Shown: positions 54,760 through 63,942, numbered from the stretch's first letter. The stretch is 64,000 nucleotides of DNA from Akkermansiaceae bacterium UBA1518 (GCA_002323895.1 DCQM01000007.1:13886-77885), one strand, 5' to 3'. The notes: generated from the letters alone by a model not told the origin. Translations and numbers: made by a program.

Positions 54760-56604
54760 GTGAATGATGCTACTCTGAAGGAACTAATCGCGCAAACGAA
54801 AATCACTTTGCTTGCGAAAAGTTCGAATTCATCAACATTGGGGCAGACAGATCTTTCCAACGCGAGCGTTTTATCAATACTTAGACAACAAATGACCGAG
54901 CTCCTTCTCAAGCCCGCCCGCCAAACCGGTTGCTCCGACCTCGCTGCTCTTCAAGAAGCAGTGGATGAGGCTAGCCATCGCCAAAGTTCGCCTCTCGATG
55001 ACATCCTGGACAGTGGTCTGGTTGACGAGGAACCTTACATGCAGCAGCTCTCACAGGATCTCCACATGGAGTGGCTAGGTGAGATTGAGGGCTTTGAAAG
55101 TCCCTTGCTCCTTCGTGCTGCCTGTGGACCGCAGGTTGCGCTCAAATATCGGGTTCTTCCGCTTGAGATTGAAGGCGAGGGAGAGGGTGTGCGTTTGCAT
55201 ATGGCAACCTACGATCCCCTTAATTTAATGGCACGTCAGGCAGCTGCTCAGGCGATTGATATGCCAATCGTGTGGCACATGGCTTCGCGTCGCCGGGTGC
55301 ATGAGGCTCTCCGGAAGCTCTACGGCGTTGGTGCTGATACGTTCGAGCAACTTCTCGAAGGGAGGGATCTCGATCTGGATAACCTCGAAATGAAGGATGA
55401 GGCTAGCGTCATTGACGAGGTTGAGGACGAAGAGGCTAGTGTTGTTAAATTCGTCAATCAAATCATTCGCGAAGCCCTCGATCAGAAGGCGACTGATATT
55501 CATGTTGAACCTTTAGCGGACAATCTTCGGATTCGTTATCGTGTTGATGGGAGCCTGATTGATATTGCCGTTCCTGATCAAATTAAATCGCTGCAATCTT
55601 CGGTTATTGCTCGTTTAAAAATTATGTCGAAGCTCGATATTGCTGAGCGGCGTCTTCCTCAGGATGGTCGAATCAATCTTCAATTTGAAGGGTCCTCAAT
55701 CGATGTTCGTGTTGCTACCGTCCCAACGGTTGAGGGAGAGTCCGTGAGTTTGCGTCTTTTGAACCAAGAAAAGTTCAATGTGGAACTGCTTGGTATGGAG
55801 GATTTTGTTCTCAAGAAGATTGAAAGTATTCTAAGTCTTCCCAACGGGATTATTCTAATCACGGGGCCGACTGGTTCTGGTAAATCGACAAGTCTCTATT
55901 CGTTTCTCAGTGAATTAAATACTTCTGATACCCGGATTGTAACGATTGAGGATCCGGTAGAGAACAAGCTGGAGGGTGTGATGCAAATCGCGGTTAAAAG
56001 TGAGATTGGTCTGACTTTTGCAAGTGGGCTCCGTTCAATCCTGCGTGCCGACCCTAATATTGTTATGCTTGGTGAGATTCGTGATCTTGAGACTGCCGAG
56101 ATTGCGATCCGAGCTTCTCTTACCGGGCACCTTGTGTTCTCGACCTTGCACACCAACGATGCTCTTGGAGGAATCAGCCGATTGGTAGATATGGGGGTTG
56201 AGCCTTTCCTTGTCGCCGCCTCAGTTCGAGCGTTTCTAGCTCAGCGATTGGTAAGGCGTCTATGCAATCATTGCAAAACTCCGGTAGATGTTCCTTCCGA
56301 TCAGCGCGCCCGCCTTGAAATTCCGGATTATGTGACGGGGCAAGCCTATGAGCCGGTTGGTTGTGATAAGTGTCGCAATACTGGTTTCTCAGGGCGTTTA
56401 GCGATTTACGAAGTGATTCTCATTGGTAATGAAATGGAGGAACTTGTGGCAAAAAACTCAGACTCTCCTACCCTGAAAGCACAAGCTGTTAAGGACGGGT
56501 TTATTCCCATGCGGGAGTATGGCTGGTGTAAGGTGATGAAGGGAGTTACCACGATTGAGGAAGTTGTCTCGGTGACTGCAACCGATTTAGCATCGGGCCA
56601 CTAA
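54760..56604 (+). CDS. pilB: Type IV pilus / type II secretion assembly ATPase, PilB/GspE type
   Basis: The hexameric ATPase that drives pilin assembly at the inner membrane. The 614 residues contain an N-terminal MshEN-like domain, then KATDIHVEPLADNLRIRYRV, KLDIAERRLPQDGRINL, Walker A TGPTGSGKSTSLYSF, Asp box ILRADPNIVMLGEIRD, Walker B and His box FSTLHTNDA, and the zinc-binding tetracysteine CNHCK and CDKCRNTGF. GTG start at 54760. It is followed 20 bp later by pilC and, further on, two pilT-like genes, so a type IV pilus is more likely than type II secretion; the gspE name remains possible. Confidence 0.93.
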   Translation: MNDATLKELIAQTKITLLAKSSNSSTLGQTDLSNASVLSILRQQMTELLLKPARQTGCSDLAALQEAVDEASHRQSSPLDDILDSGLVDEEPYMQQLSQDLHMEWLGEIEGFESPLLLRAACGPQVALKYRVLPLEIEGEGEGVRLHMATYDPLNLMARQAAAQAIDMPIVWHMASRRRVHEALRKLYGVGADTFEQLLEGRDLDLDNLEMKDEASVIDEVEDEEASVVKFVNQIIREALDQKATDIHVEPLADNLRIRYRVDGSLIDIAVPDQIKSLQSSVIARLKIMSKLDIAERRLPQDGRINLQFEGSSIDVRVATVPTVEGESVSLRLLNQEKFNVELLGMEDFVLKKIESILSLPNGIILITGPTGSGKSTSLYSFLSELNTSDTRIVTIEDPVENKLEGVMQIAVKSEIGLTFASGLRSILRADPNIVMLGEIRDLETAEIAIRASLTGHLVFSTLHTNDALGGISRLVDMGVEPFLVAASVRAFLAQRLVRRLCNHCKTPVDVPSDQRARLEIPDYVTGQAYEPVGCDKCRNTGFSGRLAIYEVILIGNEMEELVAKNSDSPTLKAQAVKDGFIPMREYGWCKVMKGVTTIEEVVSVTATDLASGH

Positions 56605-56624
56605 GAATTTTACGATTTAAAAAG

Positions 56625-57908
56625 GTGTCTAGTTTTACTTACAAAGCGCTCAATGGAGGTGGTTCGGTGGTGTCGGGGTCTCTCGATGCGGTGGATCGAG
56701 GTGAAGCGCTTCGCCAACTTGGCAGAAAGGGACTGCAACCGGTCTCGATGAGCGAGAGTGCGAGTAGCGAGGTTTCATCTAAAAAAGTCAAAGGGAAGAG
56801 TGTTCCAGCAGCTGCAGGAGCGGCGAAAGTCAAGGAAGAGGAGGCTATTCCCGAGGGGCCAATTAAACTCAAGCGGGGTGAAATTGTCCTCTTCACCGAG
56901 GAGCTCTCGGATATGCTGGCCGCTGGGTTACAGCTTGAGCCTGCTCTCAAAGCGATGGAAAACCGTCAAGAGCTTGGTAATCTCAAAGTGGTTTCCTCTA
57001 AGATTCGCCAACTGGTGCGAGATGGTAACAGCTTTTCGTCGGCCTTGAAACGAGTGAGTCCAAGCTTTGGCTCTCTTTACTGTAATCTTGCTGCTGCAGG
57101 TGAGGCAAGCGGTGCGCTCGATACAATTTTGGAGCGCCAAGCCCATTACCTCAAAACCTTGCAAGAACTCCAAGGTAAGGTTGTTCTCGCGCTGATTTAT
57201 CCCTGTTTTTTGGTTTTGGCTGGAGTCGGAGTGGGAATTGTTTTTGTGACTCAGCTTATTCCTCAGCTAACCGGCCTGATCGAAAGTAGTGCCGGTGGTC
57301 AGATTCCACTCGGTGCTAAGCTCCTCATGGGGACTTCCGATTTCTTTATGAAATGGTGGGCCGTCATCCTTTTAGTGATCGCAGCGAGCTTGGTCCTTTT
57401 CAAGGCATGGAAAGAAAACGAGGCTAACCGGCCAACTTGGGACCGGGTGAAACTCAAACTTCCTCTTTTCGGGAGAGTCATTGAACATCGTTTTTACGTT
57501 CAATTTTTGGAGACAATGGCAAACCTCGTGGGTAATGGACTCCCACTTTTAAGGGCTCTTGAGCTCACAAAAGATGCAACTCCGAATCTCTATTTGCAGA
57601 AGCATCTGGGCGAAATGCTCGAATGGGTTGGTGATGGTCGATCGCTTTCGGCTTCGCTCAGCCGGACCGGTGCTTTTGCTCCGCTTTTGATTGATATGGT
57701 CTCGGTTGGTGAGCAAACTGGTAAAATCGACAAATCGCTTAGAAAAGCTGCTGATCGCTTTGATAAGGAGCTTAATAATTCCCTACAGGCAATCATGGCT
57801 TTGATTATGCCGGCCGTTTTGTTGGTCATGGCGGTGCTGATTGGCTCGATGGCCTATCTCATGATTACCGCAATCTTCCAAACCATCGAGAGTATTGGTA
57901 GCCGATGA
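56625..57908 (+). CDS. pilC: Type IV pilus inner-membrane platform protein, PilC/GspF type
   Basis: The membrane platform that couples PilB motion to pilin insertion. 427 residues with two T2SSF domains: FTEELSDMLAAGLQLEPALK and FYVQFLETMANLVGNGLPLLRALE, each with the following LRA/E-type helical bundle, and three membrane helices (VLALIYPCFLVLAGVGVGIV, KWWAVILLVIAASLVLF, IMALIMPAVLLVMAVLIGSM). An insert rich in Lys, Ala and Glu (residues about 48-75) separates the N-terminus from the first domain. GTG start at 56625. The stop overlaps the next gene's ATG by four bases. Confidence 0.93.
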   Translation: MSSFTYKALNGGGSVVSGSLDAVDRGEALRQLGRKGLQPVSMSESASSEVSSKKVKGKSVPAAAGAAKVKEEEAIPEGPIKLKRGEIVLFTEELSDMLAAGLQLEPALKAMENRQELGNLKVVSSKIRQLVRDGNSFSSALKRVSPSFGSLYCNLAAAGEASGALDTILERQAHYLKTLQELQGKVVLALIYPCFLVLAGVGVGIVFVTQLIPQLTGLIESSAGGQIPLGAKLLMGTSDFFMKWWAVILLVIAASLVLFKAWKENEANRPTWDRVKLKLPLFGRVIEHRFYVQFLETMANLVGNGLPLLRALELTKDATPNLYLQKHLGEMLEWVGDGRSLSASLSRTGAFAPLLIDMVSVGEQTGKIDKSLRKAADRFDKELNNSLQAIMALIMPAVLLVMAVLIGSMAYLMITAIFQTIESIGSR

Positions 57909-58564
57909 TTGAGGCTGATCAGGTCTATCGTTCGTATACTCTGGCTAAGAAGAAGATCGAGGTTCTTCGGGGGGTCAATTTGAAGATTGAGTCTGGAGAG
58001 AAGGTTTTTCTTTGCGGTCCAAGTGGGGCTGGAAAAACGACTTTAATGTATACCTTGGCGGGGTTGGAGAATCCTCACGAGGGGCGCGTGCTCATTGATG
58101 GAACGGATTTTTATCAATTGTCATCAAGCAATCAGGCAAGCCTACGGAACGAAAAAATTGGTTATATTTTTCAAAATTACTTTCTATTGCCAGAGCTGAC
58201 TGCGATTGAAAATGTAATGGTGCCTGGATTGATTGGGCTCAAAGCAGATCGAGAGTTAGCGAAGTCGGCCTTGTGTCGAGTTGGTCTTTCAGAGCGGTTT
58301 GATCACTTGCCGGCAGAACTTTCAGGTGGTGAGCAACAACGCGTTGCTATTGCTCGAGCGCTTGTTAATTCTCCGTCAATTATCTTCGCCGACGAACCGA
58401 CCGGGAATCTCGATTCTGCGAATGGCGAAGAGATTATGAATATTTTGATGGAAGTCGTGGAAGAGCGAGAAGCTACTCTGGTTGTAGTCACTCATGATAC
58501 CAGTCTTTCAACCTTGGGGGATCGTGTTTTAACGATTAAGGATGGAATCGTGGTGGATGATTAG
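57905..58564 (+). CDS. LolD-like ABC transporter ATP-binding protein
   Basis: 219 residues, a stand-alone ABC ATPase of the LolD/MacB class. Motifs: Walker [18 protein letters not shown]-loop [19 protein letters not shown], signature [17 protein letters not shown], Walker [13 protein letters not shown] and H-loop VVVTHDTS. LolD pairs with LolC/LolE to detach lipoproteins from the inner membrane, but no such permease is adjacent. Its ATG overlaps the pilC stop, so it is translationally coupled to the pilus operon, an unusual setting. Confidence 0.88.
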   Translation: MIEADQVYRSYTLAKKKIEVLRGVNLKIESGEKVFLCGPSGAGKTTLMYTLAGLENPHEGRVLIDGTDFYQLSSSNQASLRNEKIGYIFQNYFLLPELTAIENVMVPGLIGLKADRELAKSALCRVGLSERFDHLPAELSGGEQQRVAIARALVNSPSIIFADEPTGNLDSANGEEIMNILMEVVEEREATLVVVTHDTSLSTLGDRVLTIKDGIVVDD

Positions 58565-58708
58565 CCGATCGGGTCGCGGGTAATATGTCGCGAAGTGTCG
58601 TCCTATGCTAACTGCGAGCCAGTGGTGTTCGTCTTTACGGCTTGCGAGGTAGGGAGATGATAAGTGAACTTCTTGGTTCCAATCTGCAATTATGTTACCC
58701 TCTGCTTT

Positions 58709-59752
58709 ATGGACAGCTTGATAGATCATCTAAACGAAGGGGAGGAATTAACGTCTCGGCAAATTGCTGCTGCGGCCGATTTTCTTTTGGATGAATCAGG
58801 TGATGTTGCTAAAAAAGCCCACTTTTTGAAAGCGATGGCGGAAAAGGGGGAGAGTGCAGCAGAAATTGCGGGGTTTGTTTCAGTCTTCCTTGAGAAAGCC
58901 GAAAGACCTTCTTTTTATGATCATTGCTTCAATGGTCCGACCATTGATGTTTGTGGCACTGGAGGAGATAAGCTCGATCTCTTTAATGTCTCAACGACAA
59001 GTATGTTTTTGGTTGCCGCTGCAGGAGGCGTAGTTGTTAAGCATGGGAACCGGGGTATCACATCGAAGAGCGGCGGTGCAGATGTTTTGGAAGCTTTGGG
59101 TGTTTCGATTGACCTGCCATCCGAGAAAGTCGGCACGTGCCTTGAGAAATCGGGTGTGGGTTTTCTTTTCGCTCCAAAATATCATCCGGCCTTCAAGGCC
59201 GTTGTTCCAGTTCGGAAAATGCTTGCTAAGGAGGGGTGTAAAACAATCTTTAATCTTATAGGTCCTCTCCTGAATCCCGCGAATCCCGAGTGCCAGTTAG
59301 TTGGGGTTTTTGATCATGATCTGTGCCCGGTGTTTGCTGAGATTCTACAGCGATTGGGGCGCGATAGTGCTTGGGTGGTAAACGGGGCAACTATGGATGG
59401 TCGCTCGGTTGATGAAATGAGCCTGATGGGGCCAACTCGAATTTGTAGATCGGGGCGTAATCAGGAGCAAGTTGACGAGGAGGTGAAGCCTTCCGACTTC
59501 GGTCTTGATATCGCAGAGGTGAAAGATTTGCAGGGTGGCGATGCGGTTGCGAATGCCAAGATCTTAGAGGACATTCTTGCTGGTCGCGAGAAAGGGGTGA
59601 AGTGTGACATGGTTCTTTTGAATGCCGCTGCGGCAATGGCCTGTGCTGGGCTCGCCAACAACTTAGAAGATGGGTTGGTAAAGGGCCGAGAGGTGATCGC
59701 TGATGGAAGTGCGTTCGAACGACTTCGGTTACTCAAGGAAAGCGCAAAATAG
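58709..59752 (+). CDS. trpD: Anthranilate phosphoribosyltransferase
   Basis: Transfers phosphoribose to anthranilate in tryptophan synthesis. From ATG 58709 (MDSLIDHLNEGEELTSRQ) it is 347 residues, the typical length; an upstream in-frame ATG 15 codons earlier is less likely. Signatures are DVCGTGGDKLDLFNVST (phosphoribosyl pyrophosphate loop), KHGNRGITSKSGGADVLEALG, APKYHPAFKAV, RTIFNLIGPLLNPANP-type KTIFNLIGPLLNPA, and WVVNGATMDGRSVDEMS. It stands apart from the other trp genes and ends before a bidirectional terminator. Confidence 0.96.
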   Translation: MDSLIDHLNEGEELTSRQIAAAADFLLDESGDVAKKAHFLKAMAEKGESAAEIAGFVSVFLEKAERPSFYDHCFNGPTIDVCGTGGDKLDLFNVSTTSMFLVAAAGGVVVKHGNRGITSKSGGADVLEALGVSIDLPSEKVGTCLEKSGVGFLFAPKYHPAFKAVVPVRKMLAKEGCKTIFNLIGPLLNPANPECQLVGVFDHDLCPVFAEILQRLGRDSAWVVNGATMDGRSVDEMSLMGPTRICRSGRNQEQVDEEVKPSDFGLDIAEVKDLQGGDAVANAKILEDILAGREKGVKCDMVLLNAAAAMACAGLANNLEDGLVKGREVIADGSAFERLRLLKESAK

Positions 59753-59769
59753 TTTACGATCGAATAAGA

Positions 59770-59799
59770 AAAGCCAGAGAGTTTTTACCCTCTGGCTTT
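59770..59799. terminator. Bidirectional terminator between trpD and pilT
   Basis: AAGCCAGAG (59771-59779) pairs with CTCTGGCTT (59790-59798) over a ten-base loop, with A-rich sequence before and T-rich after, so it can serve the plus-strand trpD and the minus-strand pilT-like gene ending at 59827. Confidence 0.85.
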
Positions 59800-59826
59800 C
59801 TTGGGAATGAGACTATTCGATATCAG

Positions 59827-60927
59827 TTAGGCTGCTCCTCCCCCGGAGTTAGCGAGAGCCTTATCTTCTTCGGGGAGGTATGGGGCAAAGCGACCTTTCT
59901 CGATCGATTTCATGTAGGCTTCCTGTGGGGAGATCATGCCAGATTCAAGCTTTTCAAAAATGGCATCGTCCATGAATTGCATCCCGAGGGCTTTTCCGCC
60001 GATAATGACATCATAGAGTTTCTGTGTAGCACCTTCGCGAATAATTGCAGCGACTGCTGGAGTTGCGAAAAGGATTTCATTCACGGCGACTCGACCTGGT
60101 TTGTCGATGCGTTTGCAGAGCAGCTGAGCAACGACACCTCGGAGCGAAGCTGCGAGCATGGTTCGAACCTGCGATTGTTGATCGGAAGGAAAAACGTCAA
60201 TGATACGGTCAACCGTCTTTCGAGCGTTGTTGGTGTGCAGGGTTCCAAAAACCAAAAGACCGGTCTCTGCTGCAGTCAGAGCGAGGGAAATCGTTTCGAG
60301 GTCACGCATCTCACCAACCAGAACGATGTCAGCATCTTCTCGGAGACAGGCACGTAAGCCGTCGGAGAATTCTGGGGTTTGGATGGGCACTTCACGCTGT
60401 GTGATAATAGAGCTTTTGCTGCTATGAACGAACTCAATCGGTTCCTCAATTGTAATGATGTGACGATTAAAATTACTGTTGATATAGTCGATCAGTGCGG
60501 CGAGTGAGGTTGATTTTCCAGATCCGGTTGGCCCAGTCACTAGCACGAGACCGGATCGCATATGGCCAAATTCCTTGATAACAGGAGGAAGGTTTAGGTC
60601 CTCGATTGAGGCAATCTCGGTAGGGATAAGACGAAAAACGGCAGCGAGTCCGTTCTGTTGTTTCATGTAGTTGCAACGAAAGCGGGATTGTTCATCCATT
60701 TCATAGGCGAAGTCGAGATCCCCACATTCGAGGTATTGCGCAAAAGGGCCTGGTTCGCAAATCTCAGACAGGAGCTCTTTGAAATCCTCGCCATCAAGAA
60801 TGGGCTCTTCGGGGATTACGGAGACTCCGCCGTGAACGCGAACTTTTGGAGGGGCACCTTCTGAAAGGTGGAGATCGGACCCGCCTGAAGAGACGAGGTA
60901 TTGGAAAAGACGGTCAATTTTAGCCAT
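59827..60927 (-). CDS. pilT: PilT-type twitching motility ATPase
   Basis: Retracts type IV pili by depolymerising pilin. The 366 residues contain GGSDLHLSEGAPPKVRVHG (PilT N-terminus), Walker A VTGPTGSGKSTSLAALIDY, Asp box EEPIEFVHSSKSSIITQREV, Walker B LREDADIVLVGEMRDLET, His box LLVFGTLHTNNARKTVDRII and the C-terminal AANLLGM-like AALRGVVAQLLCKR. ATG start at 60927. The paralogue at 60958-62040 lies 30 bp upstream on the same strand; the order suggests pilT-pilU type pairing, with this one the more PilT-like. Confidence 0.92.
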   Translation of the reverse strand: MAKIDRLFQYLVSSGGSDLHLSEGAPPKVRVHGGVSVIPEEPILDGEDFKELLSEICEPGPFAQYLECGDLDFAYEMDEQSRFRCNYMKQQNGLAAVFRLIPTEIASIEDLNLPPVIKEFGHMRSGLVLVTGPTGSGKSTSLAALIDYINSNFNRHIITIEEPIEFVHSSKSSIITQREVPIQTPEFSDGLRACLREDADIVLVGEMRDLETISLALTAAETGLLVFGTLHTNNARKTVDRIIDVFPSDQQSQVRTMLAASLRGVVAQLLCKRIDKPGRVAVNEILFATPAVAAIIREGATQKLYDVIIGGKALGMQFMDDAIFEKLESGMISPQEAYMKSIEKGRFAPYLPEEDKALANSGGGAA

Positions 60928-60957
60928 GCCAAAAAGTGTGGTATTTATGAGGTGAAA

Positions 60958-62040
60958 TTAGGATTGGAAGAAGAGTTTCATCTGCTGCTTATCTTCGCAG
61001 CGGAACATGATTTCCTCTTGGGAGACGAGCCCCTGAGTGTAGAGATTCCGGAGTGATTCATCCATGATGATCATGCCGACGTTTTTGCCGGTCTGCATGA
61101 TGCCTGGGAGCATGAAGGTTTTCCCATCACGGATCGTTGCCGCGACGGCAGCGGTGTTGACGAGTAACTCGAGCGCCAGGGCGCGTCCGCTACCATCAGC
61201 CTTTGGGACAAGCTGCTGGGAAAGAACGCCGCGCAATGATTCAGAGACCATAATGCGAATTTGATCTCGCTGCTCAACCGGAAAAACGTCGAGAACTCGA
61301 TCAAGGGTTCGAGGTGCGTTGCCAGTATGCAGGGTGGCTAAAACGAGGTGACCGGTCTCCGCCGCAGTAAGTGCAAGCTGGATTGTTTCCAGATTACGCA
61401 TCTCTCCGACCATGATGATGTCGGGATCCTCTCGGAGTGCTCCGCGCAAGGCACGTGGGAATGATTCGGTATGCGCTCCAACCTCACGTTGATTAACGTG
61501 GCAACCCTGTGATTCAAAAACATATTCAATAGGGTCCTCAAGAGTAAGGATATGGTCTTCGCGGTCTTTATTAATGAAGTCAACTAGGGCCGCCATGGTT
61601 GTAGACTTACCCGAACCCACCGAGCCAGTGATGAGGATCAAACCATTCTGATAACGGGTGAGTGGCTTGATGTGCTCAATGGGAAGGCCGAGGTCTTCCA
61701 TCGTTCGGATTGTAGTGGAGATGATTCGGAAAACGATTTCGTATCCAAGACGTTGCTTCACGACTGAGGCACGGAAACGGCCAGCGGTGTTTTGATAAGC
61801 AAAATCTACATCGCCGATTTCCTGAAGGTGTGACCATCTTTTGTCATCTAGGAATGAACGTGCGAGACGTTCTGTGTCTGCAGCCGTGAGAGGCGCATGG
61901 GTATCCCAGATGGGAGACAGAGTTCCGAATCGCCGCCAAGCAGGAGGATAGCCGGTCGGAAGGTGGATATCGGAGCAATCGTATTCGATTCCGATCTGGA
62001 GATACTCGTCAACGTGAGCGAGGACTTCGTGTTCTGACAT
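60958..62040 (-). CDS. Second PilT-like retraction ATPase (PilT/PilU paralogue)
   Basis: 360 residues with Walker A ITGSVGSGKSTTMAALVDF, Asp box LEDPIEYVFESQGCHVNQRE, Walker B LREDPDIIMVGEMRNLETIQL and His box LVLATLHTGNAPRTLDRVLD. The N-terminus (YDCSDIHLPTGYPPAWRRFG) is shorter and more divergent than in the neighbouring PilT. It may act as a PilU-like accessory that strengthens retraction. It is the first of the two minus-strand pilT genes. Confidence 0.9.
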   Translation of the reverse strand: MSEHEVLAHVDEYLQIGIEYDCSDIHLPTGYPPAWRRFGTLSPIWDTHAPLTAADTERLARSFLDDKRWSHLQEIGDVDFAYQNTAGRFRASVVKQRLGYEIVFRIISTTIRTMEDLGLPIEHIKPLTRYQNGLILITGSVGSGKSTTMAALVDFINKDREDHILTLEDPIEYVFESQGCHVNQREVGAHTESFPRALRGALREDPDIIMVGEMRNLETIQLALTAAETGHLVLATLHTGNAPRTLDRVLDVFPVEQRDQIRIMVSESLRGVLSQQLVPKADGSGRALALELLVNTAAVAATIRDGKTFMLPGIMQTGKNVGMIIMDESLRNLYTQGLVSQEEIMFRCEDKQQMKLFFQS

Positions 62041-62094
62041 AGATGGTGTGTGTGATTAAAGGAAGGAAAGTAGGAAATTGACCACGAAGAGAAA

Positions 62095-62475
62095 TCACTT
62101 TTGTGGCGGGCCGCCAAGCATCGAATTCTCTTGTTCCGGGTGCAAATGCGCCTCAGCGTATTTACGGGCGTAATTTAGGGCTATCGTCGTGAGTGTTGGG
62201 CGGGCGAGATTAAAGACGAGTTTCCCCGTGCGAAAAAGAAGGCTACGGTTTTTCCGCTGGTCTTCGTAAATCACTTTCTTACTGCGGAGGAGTCTCATCC
62301 CAAGAAAGGTCACTCCGGCTGCTGCTGCTGCCCAGCGTTTCGGATGCTTTTTGACTGATAAACGAAGTTGATGCGCTAGGTCTAATTCCACTCGAAGCCC
62401 GTGATAGCAATTAGAAAGGCCCTCCCGCTGTTGATCAAGTTCTCTGATTAGGGCTTCTTTTTCTGCCTTGTCCAT
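62095..62475 (-). CDS. Small protein, third gene of a yqjD-yqjE-like set
   Basis: 126 residues with a central hydrophobic stretch (KRWAAAAAGVTFLGMRLL), basic flanks and a charged C-terminus. It begins inside the holin-like gene with a 28-bp overlap, so it is translationally linked. Its position and rough composition match yqjK in the E. coli yqjD-yqjE-yqjK cluster; the sequence match itself is not checked. Confidence 0.6.
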   Translation of the reverse strand: MDKAEKEALIRELDQQREGLSNCYHGLRVELDLAHQLRLSVKKHPKRWAAAAAGVTFLGMRLLRSKKVIYEDQRKNRSLLFRTGKLVFNLARPTLTTIALNYARKYAEAHLHPEQENSMLGGPPQK

Positions 62476-62885
62476 TTCTGGTCTTTTTTAAGTTCGTTTC
62501 GAGTGTATTCGAAGATTGGCGCGTCTTTGCTGACTTTCTTACTCTTTTTGATTAAAACTGCTCCAATAATCAGATGGAGAAGCGCTACGCCGAGCGTTAC
62601 ACCGGCCCAATTCTTCAATGAAAACGAAGATCCATCTAGGAAGAAACCAATTAAACCGATTACTCCGACCAAGAATGAAGAATATCCGATCGTAAATGAC
62701 ACCGCTCCTATAACATAGAAGTAAAACCTACGCCCATAGACTTCTGCCGCCTCCTTGGCCTCAATCATGAAAAGCTCGGCGCGCACACGAGTGTGGGCTG
62801 AGGCCTTATCAACAAAAGCTCCAAGCTCCTCCTTCAATCCTGACGAACGGTCGTTAGATGAAGAGTTTTTTTGGCCAAACCCCAT
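62448..62885 (-). CDS. Holin-superfamily-3 / YqjE-like membrane protein
   Basis: 145 residues with two hydrophobic helices (FYFYVIGAVSFTIGYSSFLVG and WAGVTLGVALLHLIIGAVLI) and a long acidic-to-basic N-terminal helix beginning LKEELGAFVDKASAHTRVRAELFMIEAKEAAE. This is the layout of the DUF1469 (phage holin family 3) proteins such as YqjE. No lytic system is beside it, so it is a housekeeping membrane protein, not a phage holin. It sits 9 bp after the DUF883 gene. Confidence 0.78.
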   Translation of the reverse strand: MGFGQKNSSSNDRSSGLKEELGAFVDKASAHTRVRAELFMIEAKEAAEVYGRRFYFYVIGAVSFTIGYSSFLVGVIGLIGFFLDGSSFSLKNWAGVTLGVALLHLIIGAVLIKKSKKVSKDAPIFEYTRNELKKDQKWTRQKKKP

Positions 62886-62894
62886 ATTTTTCCT

Positions 62895-63302
62895 TTAGCG
62901 GCGGATCAGGAGCCCGAGAACAAATCCTGCCCCTGCTGCGGCTAGAACTGCTTTGGTTGGGTTTTCCCGAACATAATCTTCCATGGTAACGTGGAGCTCG
63001 CGTGCCTTTTCGCGAGTATCCTCCCACTGATCGGTCGCTGCTCCTCTGAGTTGAGCGGCAGTTTCGCCGGCTCCTTCACGAATTGCTTCGATTTTTTCGC
63101 TCGCTACCGATTTAAGGTCGTTGGCTTTGTCTCCAGCTAGTTCACGGAATTGGGCTGCCTTCTGTGCCGCAGCTTGTTTCAGGGCGAGGGCGTTTTGCTC
63201 GGTTTTAGATGGTTTATGTTCGGGGGTTTTGCCTTCGGCGGCGGCGCGGAGATCGTCGGCAGCCGAACCGGCATCAGGGGTGTCTGCAAATGCGTCAGTC
63301 AT
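62895..63302 (-). CDS. DUF883-family membrane-anchored protein (YqjD/ElaB-like)
   Basis: From ATG 63302 it is 135 residues (an earlier start would add 13 residues). A long charged, Ala-rich coiled-coil-like region ends in a single C-terminal membrane anchor, VRENPTKAVLAAAGAGFVLG with LLIRR, the hallmark of the YqjD/ElaB family. In E. coli these associate with ribosomes at the membrane in stationary phase; that role here is inferred. It is first of the three-gene set with the YqjE-like gene, 54 bp after tmk on the same strand. Confidence 0.85.
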   Translation of the reverse strand: MTDAFADTPDAGSAADDLRAAAEGKTPEHKPSKTEQNALALKQAAAQKAAQFRELAGDKANDLKSVASEKIEAIREGAGETAAQLRGAATDQWEDTREKARELHVTMEDYVRENPTKAVLAAAGAGFVLGLLIRR

Positions 63303-63356
63303 GATGACAAGAATCTTCGCTCTAATATCTTGGCATGACAAGAGATTCCTCGGTAA

Positions 63357-63929
63357 TCAGAGGTCGAGATATTCTAAGATTTTTCCGTGAACCTCGGTTG
63401 GGGATTGCTCGGCATCAATACGGCGGACAAATTCGTCTGTTAGGGAGGCGAAAACATCGTGGCATTTTTGCAGAGCATCGCGTTGTTCAAATTCATTTGC
63501 CTGACCGTCTCTGACACCAATTCGGGAAAGCGCGATGTCGAGATTGAGTTCGAGAATGAAGACAAGATCAGGAAGCGGCGCGAATTTTTCGTTGATTCTA
63601 CGAATTTTGCTTGGATCGAAACCGCGAATGCCTTGGTAGGCCATTGTTGAAAAATAGTAGCGGTCAAGTAGGACTACGGCGCCTCGTGCCAAGGCTGGAT
63701 TGATAAGGGTTTCGACGTGCTCGCGGCGGTCAAGATGGAAAAGATCAAGCTCTTCCTGAGCGGAGAGTCGCCCGGTCTCTGCTGATTGCCGGAGGCGAGT
63801 CCCGTGTGGACCATCGGTTGGTTCCTTTGATACAATAACTTCACTTCCTTTCGCCCTAAATGCCTCGGCGAGCAGCTTGACCTGGGTGGACTTGCCGGTT
63901 CCGTCGATCCCCTCAAAAACAATAAACAT
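63357..63929 (-). CDS. tmk: Thymidylate kinase
   Basis: Phosphorylates dTMP to dTDP in DNA precursor synthesis. 190 residues, slightly short of the usual 200-215. N-terminal P-loop FEGIDGTGKSTQVKLLAEAF, then KEPTDGPHGTRLRQ, LFHLDRREHVETLINPAL, the DRYYFSTMAYQG segment and a lid region with GQANEFEQRDALQK. ATG start at 63929, 14 bp from the tRNA. Normal housekeeping gene. Confidence 0.95.
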   Translation of the reverse strand: MFIVFEGIDGTGKSTQVKLLAEAFRAKGSEVIVSKEPTDGPHGTRLRQSAETGRLSAQEELDLFHLDRREHVETLINPALARGAVVLLDRYYFSTMAYQGIRGFDPSKIRRINEKFAPLPDLVFILELNLDIALSRIGVRDGQANEFEQRDALQKCHDVFASLTDEFVRRIDAEQSPTEVHGKILEYLDL

Positions 63930-63942
63930 GGAAGAAAAAAAG

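Noticed and set aside
62448..62885. Phage holin gene
   Set aside because: No endolysin, capsid or other phage gene is near; the family name reflects sequence similarity only, and the yqjD-like neighbour points to a chromosomal module.
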